Shown: piece after piece, positions 35,003-42,790 of the stretch | Numbering within the stretch: position 1 is the first letter of the stretch | Layout: each line of letters opens with the position of its first letter | Assembly: GCF_016841685.1 (NCBI RefSeq) | Contig: NZ_JAENYR010000024.1 | Location: 1-42,790, forward strand | Source of the DNA: Thiohalomonas denitrificans | Lineage (GTDB): Bacteria > Pseudomonadota > Gammaproteobacteria > Thiohalomonadales > Thiohalomonadaceae | Direction: 5' to 3' | DNA: 42,790 nucleotides | Translations under genes and position numbers: made by a program | The notes under the pieces: model-generated | The model's database searches: none | What the model was told of the DNA's origin: nothing | The model's input: only the letters and a program-made list of their open reading frames with translations

Positions 35003-37647
35003 TGTCCCTTGCGCTGTTCGATTCCGAGGCCTTCGACAGCGCCCTGACGGCCGGAAGTCCGCCGCTTGCGCTGTTTCGGGATACCGTCAGGTCCGCGCGA
35101 ACCGCACTGGAACAGCGCTTTCTGGCCGGAGATTCGGTAGTCGAGTTGGTGACGGCCCACGCCCGCTTCGTGGACCGGCTTCTGGAAAGGGCCTGGGCGC
35201 TCCACTTCGACGACACGACAGACGATCTCTGCCTGGTGGCCGTTGGCGGCTACGGCCGCGGCGAGCTGCATCCCCACTCCGATGTGGACTTGATGATCCT
35301 GGCCGAAACCGGGGCTATCCACCGCTTCCGGGAGAAGCTCGAGAATTTTCTGCTGTTCCTGTGGGATATCGGCCTGGAGGTGGGACACAGCGTCAGAACC
35401 GTCGAACAGTGCGTGGAGGAGGCAGAGGGGGATATCACCGTCGCCACCAACCTCATGGAGTCGCGGCTACTAATTGGGCCTCGAGCACTCTATGAGACCA
35501 TGCGCGAGCGAACCAGTCAGGAGCATGTCTGGCCAGGCCCTGCGTTTTTCGAGGCCAAGTGGGAGGAGCAGATCGCCCGCCACCACAAGTTCAACGACAC
35601 CGCCTACAACCTGGAACCCAACGTCAAGGAGGGCCCCGGCGGCCTGCGCGATATCCAGATGATCGGCTGGGTGGCCAAGCGCCACTACGGCGCCGAAACC
35701 CTGCATGACCTGGTGGGCCACGGCTTTCTGACGGCTTCCGAATACCGGGCGTTGAGCGATGGACAGGCCTTCCTCTGGAGGGTCCGTTTCGGCCTGCACA
35801 TCCTCAGCGGACGCCGTGAAGATCGTCTACTGATCGACCACCAGCGCACGCTGGCCATCCAGTTCGGCTTTCGGGACGACGAATCCCGTCTGGCGGTCGA
35901 GCACTTCATGAAGGAGTACTACCGAACGGTAATGGAACTGGAGCGGCTCAACGAGATGCTGCTGCAGCTGTTTCAGGAGGAGATACTCTATGGAGATCAA
36001 CCCGCCGACCCGGTCTCCATCAGCAAGCGCTTTCAGCTACGTAAGGGCTTTCTCGAGACCACCTCCGACCAGGTGTTCCGGCGCTATCCGTTCGCATTAC
36101 TGGAGCTGTTCCTGGTACTGGTGCAGCACCCCAATGCAAAAGGGGTGCGGGCCGAGACCATCCGACAGATCCGCAACCACCTCTATCTCATCAATACCGA
36201 ATACCGTGCGGACCTGCGCTGCCGCAGCCTCTTTATGGAGATCCTGCGCCAGCCGCGGGGGATCACCGATGCCCTGCACCGCATGAATCGCTATGGTGTC
36301 CTCGGCGCCTACCTGCCCGTATTCGGACGGGTGGCGGGCCAGATGCAGCACGATCTGTTTCACGTCTATACGGTCGACGAACACACGCTTTTCGTAGTCC
36401 GCAACCTGCGTCGTTTCGCCGTCCCGGAGCACGCCGGGGAATTCCCCCTCTGCAGCCGGCTCATTCAGCGTATCGCCAAACCGGAGCTCCTCTACATTGC
36501 CGCCCTGTTCCACGATGTCGCCAAGGGGCGCGGCGGAGACCATTCCCAACTGGGAGCGGAAGACGCCGCGACCTTCTGCACCCACCACCTGCTGTCGAAA
36601 TACGACACGCACCTGGTCGCCTGGCTGGTCCGCAACCATCTGCTGATGTCCACCACTGCCCAGCGCAAGGACATCTCCGACCCGGATATCATCAACGAAT
36701 TCGCGGCACAGATGGGCGCTCAAATCCGACTGGATTATCTCTATCTGCTGACCGTGGCCGATATCCGTGCCACCAGCCCCGGCGTCTGGAACTCCTGGAA
36801 GGATGCGCTGCTGGCCGAGCTCTACTATGCCGCTCGCAAGGCGCTGCGCCGGGGCCTCACCAATCCCATCGTCAAAGAGGAATTGATTGAAGAGACCCAG
36901 CGCGAGACTATCCGGCTTCTCGAAGCGAGCGATGTCGACATGGATGCGGTGTCACGGTTTTGGGACCGTCTGACCGACGACTATTTCCTTCGCTACTCGG
37001 TCGATGAAATCGCCTGGCACAGCCGGGCCATCGCCGAAAATGCCCAGCCGGACCGGCCACTGGTGCTACTGCGGCGAAAAACCCAGCGGGGAGGAACCGA
37101 GGTCTTTGTCTTTACCCGCATTCGGGAGCACCAGTTCACGATCACCACCACCGCCCTCGACCAACTGGGCCTGACCGTGGCCGACGCACGCATCATTCCC
37201 TCCAAAGATGGTTACACGCTGGACACCTACATCGTTCTGGAGGAATCGGGCGAACCCATTGAAGAGCCTGGGCGCGAACGCGAGATCCGTGAGCGCCTGA
37301 CCTATCTCCTGGCGCACCCGGAAGAGACGCCTGCCAGGGTGCGCCGCCGGGTTGCCCGACAGCTCACGCACTTCAATCTACCCACTCAGGTCACGTTCCA
37401 GAATGACCTGCGCAACGGCCGAACGATTATGGAAGTAGTCGCGGCCGACCGCCCCGGGCTGCTGGCCGAGATTGGCCGGGCCCTGACCGAATGCGGGGTA
37501 CTGCTGCAGGACGCAAAGATCGCCACCTTCGGGGAACGGGTGGAAGATGTCTTCATGGTTGCCGATAAAAACGGCGAACTCCTGCGTGATGAGCAAAAAA
37601 CCCGCTGCCTGCGGCAGCGCATCTGCGAGAGGCTCGATCGGGAGTGA
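35002..37647 (+). CDS. glnD: Bifunctional uridylyltransferase/uridylyl-removing enzyme GlnD (881 aa, GTG start)
   Basis: Nitrogen sensor that uridylylates PII when glutamine is low and deuridylylates it when glutamine is high. The nucleotidyltransferase motif GGYGRGELHPHSDVDLMIL is at residues 82-100, with both metal Asp residues (D94, D96). NVKEGPGGLRDIQ is near 210. The HD hydrolase motif LFHDVAKGRGGDHSQLGA is near 505, and two ACT domains lie about 690-770 and 805-880 (the second is VVAADRPGLLAEIGRAL). The length is close to the E. coli protein (890). The GTG at 35002 overlaps the map stop and has GAGGAG 5 nt upstream. Confidence 0.97.
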   Translation: MSLALFDSEAFDSALTAGSPPLALFRDTVRSARTALEQRFLAGDSVVELVTAHARFVDRLLERAWALHFDDTTDDLCLVAVGGYGRGELHPHSDVDLMILAETGAIHRFREKLENFLLFLWDIGLEVGHSVRTVEQCVEEAEGDITVATNLMESRLLIGPRALYETMRERTSQEHVWPGPAFFEAKWEEQIARHHKFNDTAYNLEPNVKEGPGGLRDIQMIGWVAKRHYGAETLHDLVGHGFLTASEYRALSDGQAFLWRVRFGLHILSGRREDRLLIDHQRTLAIQFGFRDDESRLAVEHFMKEYYRTVMELERLNEMLLQLFQEEILYGDQPADPVSISKRFQLRKGFLETTSDQVFRRYPFALLELFLVLVQHPNAKGVRAETIRQIRNHLYLINTEYRADLRCRSLFMEILRQPRGITDALHRMNRYGVLGAYLPVFGRVAGQMQHDLFHVYTVDEHTLFVVRNLRRFAVPEHAGEFPLCSRLIQRIAKPELLYIAALFHDVAKGRGGDHSQLGAEDAATFCTHHLLSKYDTHLVAWLVRNHLLMSTTAQRKDISDPDIINEFAAQMGAQIRLDYLYLLTVADIRATSPGVWNSWKDALLAELYYAARKALRRGLTNPIVKEELIEETQRETIRLLEASDVDMDAVSRFWDRLTDDYFLRYSVDEIAWHSRAIAENAQPDRPLVLLRRKTQRGGTEVFVFTRIREHQFTITTTALDQLGLTVADARIIPSKDGYTLDTYIVLEESGEPIEEPGREREIRERLTYLLAHPEETPARVRRRVARQLTHFNLPTQVTFQNDLRNGRTIMEVVAADRPGLLAEIGRALTECGVLLQDAKIATFGERVEDVFMVADKNGELLRDEQKTRCLRQRICERLDRE

Positions 37648-37826
37648 ATTCGAACGGAATTACAGCGAAACGGAGTGCCAGTGCCCCAAGCCACCCTGCG
37701 CCGGCGTAGGCACACCGCTGATGCGGGTCGTTCCGGTTCAGTCTGAGGGACGCCTCGCGGTCGCAAACACGCCGGTTTCAGCCTGCGGGCGGGAGCGAGA
37801 GGCTGAGTCCCGGATCGGCGGGGCGG

Positions 37827-38354
37827 TCAGTGCGGCGATGCCGGCCCGTATACGAGCTGACCGTCGACTACGCTGGCGGCAGTTGTATAGGGATGCTCCA
37901 CGACTTTCGTCGGCGACATGATGTGGAGCACGAGGATACCCGCGCTCTTGAGGTCGTCGGCGATCAGCGCGCGGTGACAGCGCCACCACACCGCCTCCGA
38001 GCACAGGAGGGCGGTGCGACCGTGGGCCACCATCTGTAGCAGCCGAGCGCGTCCGCTGCGGTAGCTCTCGGTCTGCATGTAGTCGGCGTAGGCGCGGAAC
38101 GCCGGGTTGCGCCACACGGTGTTGATGGAGCCGGGGTTGGACCTGCGGCGTCCGCCCAGTTCGATAATGTGCTGATAGGCCAGGCCGGACGTGGCCAGCC
38201 GCTGGGGCAGTTCCTCCTGGCCGAACTGCGGGTGCTTGCGTGAGCCGGGGAAGCGGCGCACATCCGCCACCTGCTCAATACGCTGCGAGCGCAGCAGAGT
38301 GAGAAATTCCCCCCAGCTCCGGTTCGAGTGCCCGAGCGTCCAGATCGCCATCAT
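37827..38354 (-). CDS. DUF488 domain protein (175 aa)
   Basis: Small soluble protein of the DUF488 family. The N-terminus IWTLGHSNRSWGEFLTLL is typical, followed by QVADVRRFPGSRKHPQF near residue 28 and the family cysteine pair in LLCSEAVWWRCHRALIADDL near residue 117. The biochemical role of the family is not established, and I give none. The start ATG overlaps the stop of the DUF2945 gene (TGATG), so the two form a coupled pair; a second ATG follows directly. The pair lies antisense between glnD and dapC, which are often adjacent in gammaproteobacteria, suggesting insertion. Confidence 0.85.
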   Translation of the reverse strand: MMAIWTLGHSNRSWGEFLTLLRSQRIEQVADVRRFPGSRKHPQFGQEELPQRLATSGLAYQHIIELGGRRRSNPGSINTVWRNPAFRAYADYMQTESYRSGRARLLQMVAHGRTALLCSEAVWWRCHRALIADDLKSAGILVLHIMSPTKVVEHPYTTAASVVDGQLVYGPASPH

Positions 38355-38566
38355 CAGCGGACCGGCTCCAGTGCCGAATCCTTGTGCATGGCAATGTGAT
38401 CGCTCTTGTCACTGCGGATTTCGTACTGGGGCTCGTCCTCGCTGGCGCGCCGACGATGGCCCCTGTACTCGGCGTCCCGGGTGTGAACGTGGATGATGCG
38501 GCCGGTGACGTAGCCGGCCTCCGAGTTCCAACGCACGTGATCGCCAACCTTGAAGCGTCTTGCCAT
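38354..38566 (-). CDS. DUF2945/hypervirulence-associated Tudor-like small protein (70 aa)
   Basis: Small basic protein with the pattern FKVGDHVRWNSEAGYVTGRIIHVHTRDAEYRGHRRRAS...QYEIRSDKSDHIAMHKDSAL, which fits DUF2945, a small SH3/Tudor-like barrel known from plant-symbiont and environmental bacteria and fungi. Function is unproven; nucleic-acid or protein binding is only a guess from the fold. I start at the ATG at 38566 because an excellent GGAGGAGG site lies 5 nt upstream; the open frame continues to 38611 without one. The gene is translationally coupled to the DUF488 gene and diverges from dapC. Confidence 0.83.
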   Translation of the reverse strand: MARRFKVGDHVRWNSEAGYVTGRIIHVHTRDAEYRGHRRRASEDEPQYEIRSDKSDHIAMHKDSALEPVR

Positions 38567-38628
38567 AGCTACCTCCTCCGGAACTTGGCAGATGCCAGCT
38601 AGCAACTTCATTCCCTTCTCTCATCCAG

Positions 38629-38634
38629 TATAAT
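38629..38634 (+). promoter_or_regulatory. Perfect -10 hexamer upstream of dapC
   Basis: TATAAT lies 25 bp before the dapC ATG. The -35 region at the right spacing (TTCATT or CTTCAT) is a poor match, so the promoter may be weak or activator-dependent. The expected leader is only about 15-20 nt, with no clear Shine-Dalgarno. Confidence 0.45.
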
Positions 38635-38659
38635 GGTGGTTTTGCCGTGAACCGACGCC

Positions 38660-39856
38660 ATGAACCCGGATCTCGAAAAACTACAGCCCTATCCCTTCGA
38701 GAAGCTGAATTCTCTGAAGACCGGTGTACGGCCGCCCGCAGACAAGCCCCACATCGCCCTGTCTATCGGCGAGCCCAAGCACCAGCCGCCGGCGTTCGTC
38801 ATCGAAGAGGTGATTACGCACCTGCATGGGCTGGCCAATTACCCCGTTACCAAGGGGCGTCCGGAGTTGCGCGCCGCCGCAGGGGGCTGGCTGACCCGCC
38901 GCTTCGGGCTGCCGGTGGACAGTATCGACCCGGAGGCTAACCTGCTTCCGGTAGCGGGTACCCGTGAGGCCCTGTTCGCATTCGCCCAGGCCGTCGTGGA
39001 TCGCTCACGGTACCCGCTGGTGCTGGCGCCCAATCCCTTCTATCAAATCTACGAAGGTGCCGCGCTGCTGGCCGGGGCCACGCCTTTTTTCCTGAACACC
39101 ACGGCGGAAAACCGGTTCCTCCCGGACCTGGATGCGGTCACGGCCGATGTCTGGCAGCGCACCCAGCTCATCTACCTGTGCAGTCCCGGCAATCCGACGG
39201 GTGCCGTGATGCCGGTGGAGCAGTTGCAGAGGCTGATTCGGCTGGCGGACGAGCACGATTTCATCATCGCCTCCGACGAGTGTTATTCCGAACTCTATTT
39301 CGAGGAGGATGCACCGCCGCCCGGCCTGCTTCAGGCTGCCGCGGCAATGGGCCGTGACGATTACCGCCGCTGTGTGGTATTCCACAGCCTCTCCAAGCGT
39401 TCCAATCTCCCCGGCCTGCGCTCCGGCTTCGTGGCCGGAGACCGCGAGCTCCTGCGCCGTTTTCTGCACTACCGCACCTATCAGGGCTGTGCACTGCCGC
39501 CGCCCACCCAGGCGGCCAGCATCGTCGCCTGGCAGGATGAAACCCATGTAAAGGCCAACCGCGACCTTTACCGGGCGAAATTCGACGCCGTTTTGGATAT
39601 CCTCCAGCCGGTCCTCGATATCGAACGACCGGATGCGGGCTTCTATCTGTGGCCCAAAACCCCGATCGCCGATACCGACTTCACCCGGGGGCTGTTCGAG
39701 CGACAGAACGTGACCGTCCTGCCCGGCAGCTATCTCTCCCGGGAGGCCCATGGTCTGAATCCGGGTGCCGGGCGAATACGCATGGCCCTGGTGGCGGAAC
39801 TGGATGAATGTATCGAAGCGGCCGAACGTGTCCGCCGCTTCGTCGAGAGCCTTTAA
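38660..39856 (+). CDS. dapC: Succinyldiaminopimelate transaminase (398 aa)
   Basis: PLP-dependent class I aminotransferase making N-succinyl-LL-diaminopimelate in lysine and peptidoglycan-precursor synthesis. The start MNPDLEKLQPYPFEKL is typical of the gammaproteobacterial DapC type. Other motifs are SIGEPKHQPPAFV near residue 35, LCSPGNPTGAVMP near 172, DECYSELYFEEDAPP near 206, and the Schiff-base lysine in HSLSKRSNLPGLRSGF (K246). The neighbours dapD and dapE confirm the pathway. It is separated from dapD by a 172-bp gap filled with palindromic repeat. Confidence 0.93.
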   Translation: MNPDLEKLQPYPFEKLNSLKTGVRPPADKPHIALSIGEPKHQPPAFVIEEVITHLHGLANYPVTKGRPELRAAAGGWLTRRFGLPVDSIDPEANLLPVAGTREALFAFAQAVVDRSRYPLVLAPNPFYQIYEGAALLAGATPFFLNTTAENRFLPDLDAVTADVWQRTQLIYLCSPGNPTGAVMPVEQLQRLIRLADEHDFIIASDECYSELYFEEDAPPPGLLQAAAAMGRDDYRRCVVFHSLSKRSNLPGLRSGFVAGDRELLRRFLHYRTYQGCALPPPTQAASIVAWQDETHVKANRDLYRAKFDAVLDILQPVLDIERPDAGFYLWPKTPIADTDFTRGLFERQNVTVLPGSYLSREAHGLNPGAGRIRMALVAELDECIEAAERVRRFVESL

Positions 39857-39869
39857 CTTCAAGAGATCT

Positions 39870-39998
39870 AACCACGGGGGGCACAGGGTTCACGGGGGCA
39901 ACACCGCAAACCACAGAGAACACGGAGAAAATAATCTTCAAAAATGACTCTGTGCTCTCTGTGGTAAAAACCCCGTGCTCCCCGTATTCCCCGTGGTT
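39870..39998. repeat. Nested palindrome of 9-nt units between dapC and dapD
   Basis: The outer perfect arms are AACCACGGGG (39870-39879) and CCCCGTGGTT (39989-39998). The inner arms CCACAGAGAACACGGAG (39911-39927) and CTCTGTGCTCTCTGTGG (39948-39964) match at 15 of 17 positions. The arms are themselves runs of about 9-nt units of type CCCCGTGNN (outer) and CTCTGTGNN (inner). It ends 30 bp before the dapD ATG and leaves the dapD ribosome-binding site (GGAAGGA) intact. Confidence 0.85.
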
Positions 39999-40028
39999 AA
40001 GCCATTTGTCAATTTGGAAGGAAACAAG

Positions 40029-40853
40029 ATGGAAGACATCAAGAACGTTATCGAGGAAGCCTTCGAGCACCGCGCCAACATCACGCCGCGCAGTGCCGAG
40101 CCTCAAGTGAAAGAGGCCGTCGAAGAGGCCATCCGCCTGCTGGACAGTGGCGAACAGCGGGTTGCGGAACGCCGCGGCGTGGGCGACTGGCAGGTCAACG
40201 AGTGGTTGAAGAAGGCGGTCCTGCTCTCCTTCCGCATCGAGGACAACCGCTACATGAAGGGCGGCTTCACCAACTATTTCGACAAGGTGCCGTCCAAATA
40301 TGCCGACATGAACTCACGCGACTTCCGCGACTGCGGCGTACGCGTAGTCCCGCCTGCCTCGGCCCGACGCGGCTCCTATATCGCGCCCGGAGTGGTGCTG
40401 ATGCCCTCCTATACCAATATCGGCGCCTACGTGGACTCCGGCACCATGGTCGACACCTGGGCGACCGTCGGCTCCTGTGCGCAGATCGGCAAGAATGTCC
40501 ATCTCTCCGGCGGCGTCGGCATCGGAGGCGTTCTGGAGCCCCTGCAGGCGGCCCCGACCATCATCGAGGACAACTGCTTCATCGGCGCCCGCTCCGAGGT
40601 TGTCGAAGGGGTCATCGTCGAAGAGGGTGCGGTCATCTCCATGGGCGTCTACATCGGCCAGTCCACCCGCATCTACGACCGCGAAAAAGACGAAATCCTC
40701 TACGGCCGCATTCCCGCCGGTTCGGTGGTGGTCTCCGGAAACCTGCCGAGCAAGGATGGCAAGTACAGCCTGTACTGCGCGGTCATCGTCAAAAAAGTGG
40801 ACGAGAAGACCCGCTCCAAGGTCGGTATCAACGAGCTGCTGCGGGATATCTGA
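40029..40853 (+). CDS. dapD: Tetrahydrodipicolinate N-succinyltransferase (274 aa)
   Basis: Transfers succinyl from succinyl-CoA to tetrahydrodipicolinate. An N-terminal helical domain (residues 1-100, with [13 protein letters not shown] and [17 protein letters not shown]) precedes a hexapeptide left-handed beta-helix ([41 protein letters not shown] from about 118). [34 protein letters not shown] is near 160. 274 aa is exactly the usual length. The start at 40029 is supported by GGAAGGA 6 nt upstream; the upstream open extension to 39975 only translates the palindromic repeat. Confidence 0.97.
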   Translation: MEDIKNVIEEAFEHRANITPRSAEPQVKEAVEEAIRLLDSGEQRVAERRGVGDWQVNEWLKKAVLLSFRIEDNRYMKGGFTNYFDKVPSKYADMNSRDFRDCGVRVVPPASARRGSYIAPGVVLMPSYTNIGAYVDSGTMVDTWATVGSCAQIGKNVHLSGGVGIGGVLEPLQAAPTIIEDNCFIGARSEVVEGVIVEEGAVISMGVYIGQSTRIYDREKDEILYGRIPAGSVVVSGNLPSKDGKYSLYCAVIVKKVDEKTRSKVGINELLRDI

Positions 40854-40860
40854 GGGCTTT

Positions 40861-41017
40861 AACCACGGGGCGCACGGGGAACAAGGGGAACAAGGGGAAC
40901 ACGGCGAAACTGAAAGGTAACCACAGAGAAATTAAACGCACTTTTCAGTAGTTCTCTGTGGAGGCATCATGTTTTCCAAGGGTTGAAGTCCCCGTGCTCC
41001 CCGTGTCCCCCGTGGTT
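40861..41017. repeat. Nested palindrome of 9-nt units between dapD and the ArsC-like gene
   Basis: The outer arms AACCACGGGG (40861-40870) and CCCCGTGGTT (41008-41017) are perfect. The inner arms CCACAGAGAA (40921-40930) and TTCTCTGTGG (40952-40961) are perfect over 10 bp. The left arm includes a tandem of GGGGAACAA units with a 9-nt period; the right arm reads CCCCGTGCT-CCCCGTGTC-CCCCGTGG. It begins 7 bp after the dapD stop and ends 10 bp before the next ATG. Its last bases (GGTTGGA) are the only ribosome-binding-like sequence for that gene. Confidence 0.88.
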
Positions 41018-41027
41018 GGATCGAATC

Positions 41028-42622
<1,595 letters not shown>

Positions 42623-42644
42623 AATCAATCACCGATCAGGCCGA

Positions 42645-42790
42645 GCCGGGGCGGCCCTCCTACCGGGAACGAAGGCGACAGCCCCTTGGTAGGAGGCGCG
42701 CCCCCGCGGCGAGTCTCCGTCACGGACCGCATCGCGCCGGGGCGGCCCTCCTACCGGGAACGAAGGCGACAGCCCCTTGGTAGGAGGCGC
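42645..42790. repeat. Right-edge intergenic repeat, two identical 55-nt copies
   Basis: Copies at 42645-42699 and 42736-42790 are identical over 55 nt, with a period of 91 bp. Each contains CCTCCTACC and GGTAGGAGG as inverted arms around a loop of about 25 nt, so each unit can fold into a hairpin of the REP type. The second copy ends at the last base of the window, so the array may continue. It starts 22 bp after the dapE stop and could serve as a 3' barrier for the dap transcript. Confidence 0.85.

Noticed and set aside
40202-40951. Second plus-strand open frame inside dapD
   Set aside because: Out of frame with a complete DapD, Arg/His-rich shadow composition, and it runs into the palindromic repeat.

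Overview
This window looks like a chromosome segment of a free-living gammaproteobacterium. The evidence is the gene order rpsB-tsf-pyrH-frr-uppS-cdsA-dxr-rseP-bamA-skp-lpxD-fabZ-lpxA, with dxr between cdsA and rseP as in Pseudomonas-like genomes, and the divergent map-glnD-(dapC-dapD-arsC-like-dapE) block. The exopolysaccharide (EPS) genes resemble the sets that accompany the XrtA/PEP-CTERM system in environmental Beta- and Gammaproteobacteria. I cannot name a genus. No tRNA, rRNA, CRISPR array, phage or transposase gene was seen.

Layout. (1) 1-207: a left-edge palindromic intergenic repeat. (2) 208-13036: polysaccharide synthesis genes with many strand switches. They comprise two GT4 and two GT2 glycosyltransferases, a DegT-type aminotransferase, a Wzy/WaaL-type polymerase or ligase, a sulfotransferase, a Wzx-type flippase, a pyruvyl transferase-like protein and two acyltransferase-fold (GNAT/FemAB-like) proteins. 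(3) 13007-19516, minus strand: a polysaccharide deacetylase and a compact export operon of an initiating sugar-phosphate transferase, a Wza-like lipoprotein, a tyrosine autokinase, an outer-membrane beta-barrel and an ExeA-like ATPase. (4) 19642-19912: a 271-bp MITE-like nested palindrome, followed by a nucleotide-sugar dehydrogenase. (5) 21413-33970, minus strand: the envelope and translation operon, from ribosomal protein S2 through isoprenoid and phospholipid enzymes to BamA, Skp and lipid A enzymes. (6) 34235-42622: map, glnD, a small DUF488/DUF2945 pair on the other strand, and the lysine/diaminopimelate genes. (7) 42645-42790: an intergenic repeat array running off the window edge.

How the genes work together. 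The EPS genes predict a Wzx/Wzy-type pathway. A lipid-linked sugar is started by the sugar-phosphate transferase, extended by the glycosyltransferases, flipped by the flippase, polymerised by the O-antigen ligase-like protein and exported through the Wza-like and beta-barrel proteins. The sulfotransferase, pyruvyl transferase, deacetylase and dehydrogenase suggest a strongly acidic, possibly sulfated product. The usual chain-length (Wzz-like) membrane protein and the exosortase are not in this window. The central operon supplies lipid A, undecaprenyl-phosphate precursors, CDP-diacylglycerol and outer-membrane assembly. The right block supplies diaminopimelate and lysine, nitrogen signalling and N-terminal methionine removal.

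The least explained structure is non-coding. Nested palindromes built from 9-nt units fill all three junctions of the dap gene block, a degenerate relative appears to sit between skp and lpxD, and the MITE-like element is made of two diverged inverted half-copies. All product names come from reading motifs by eye; no database search was possible.
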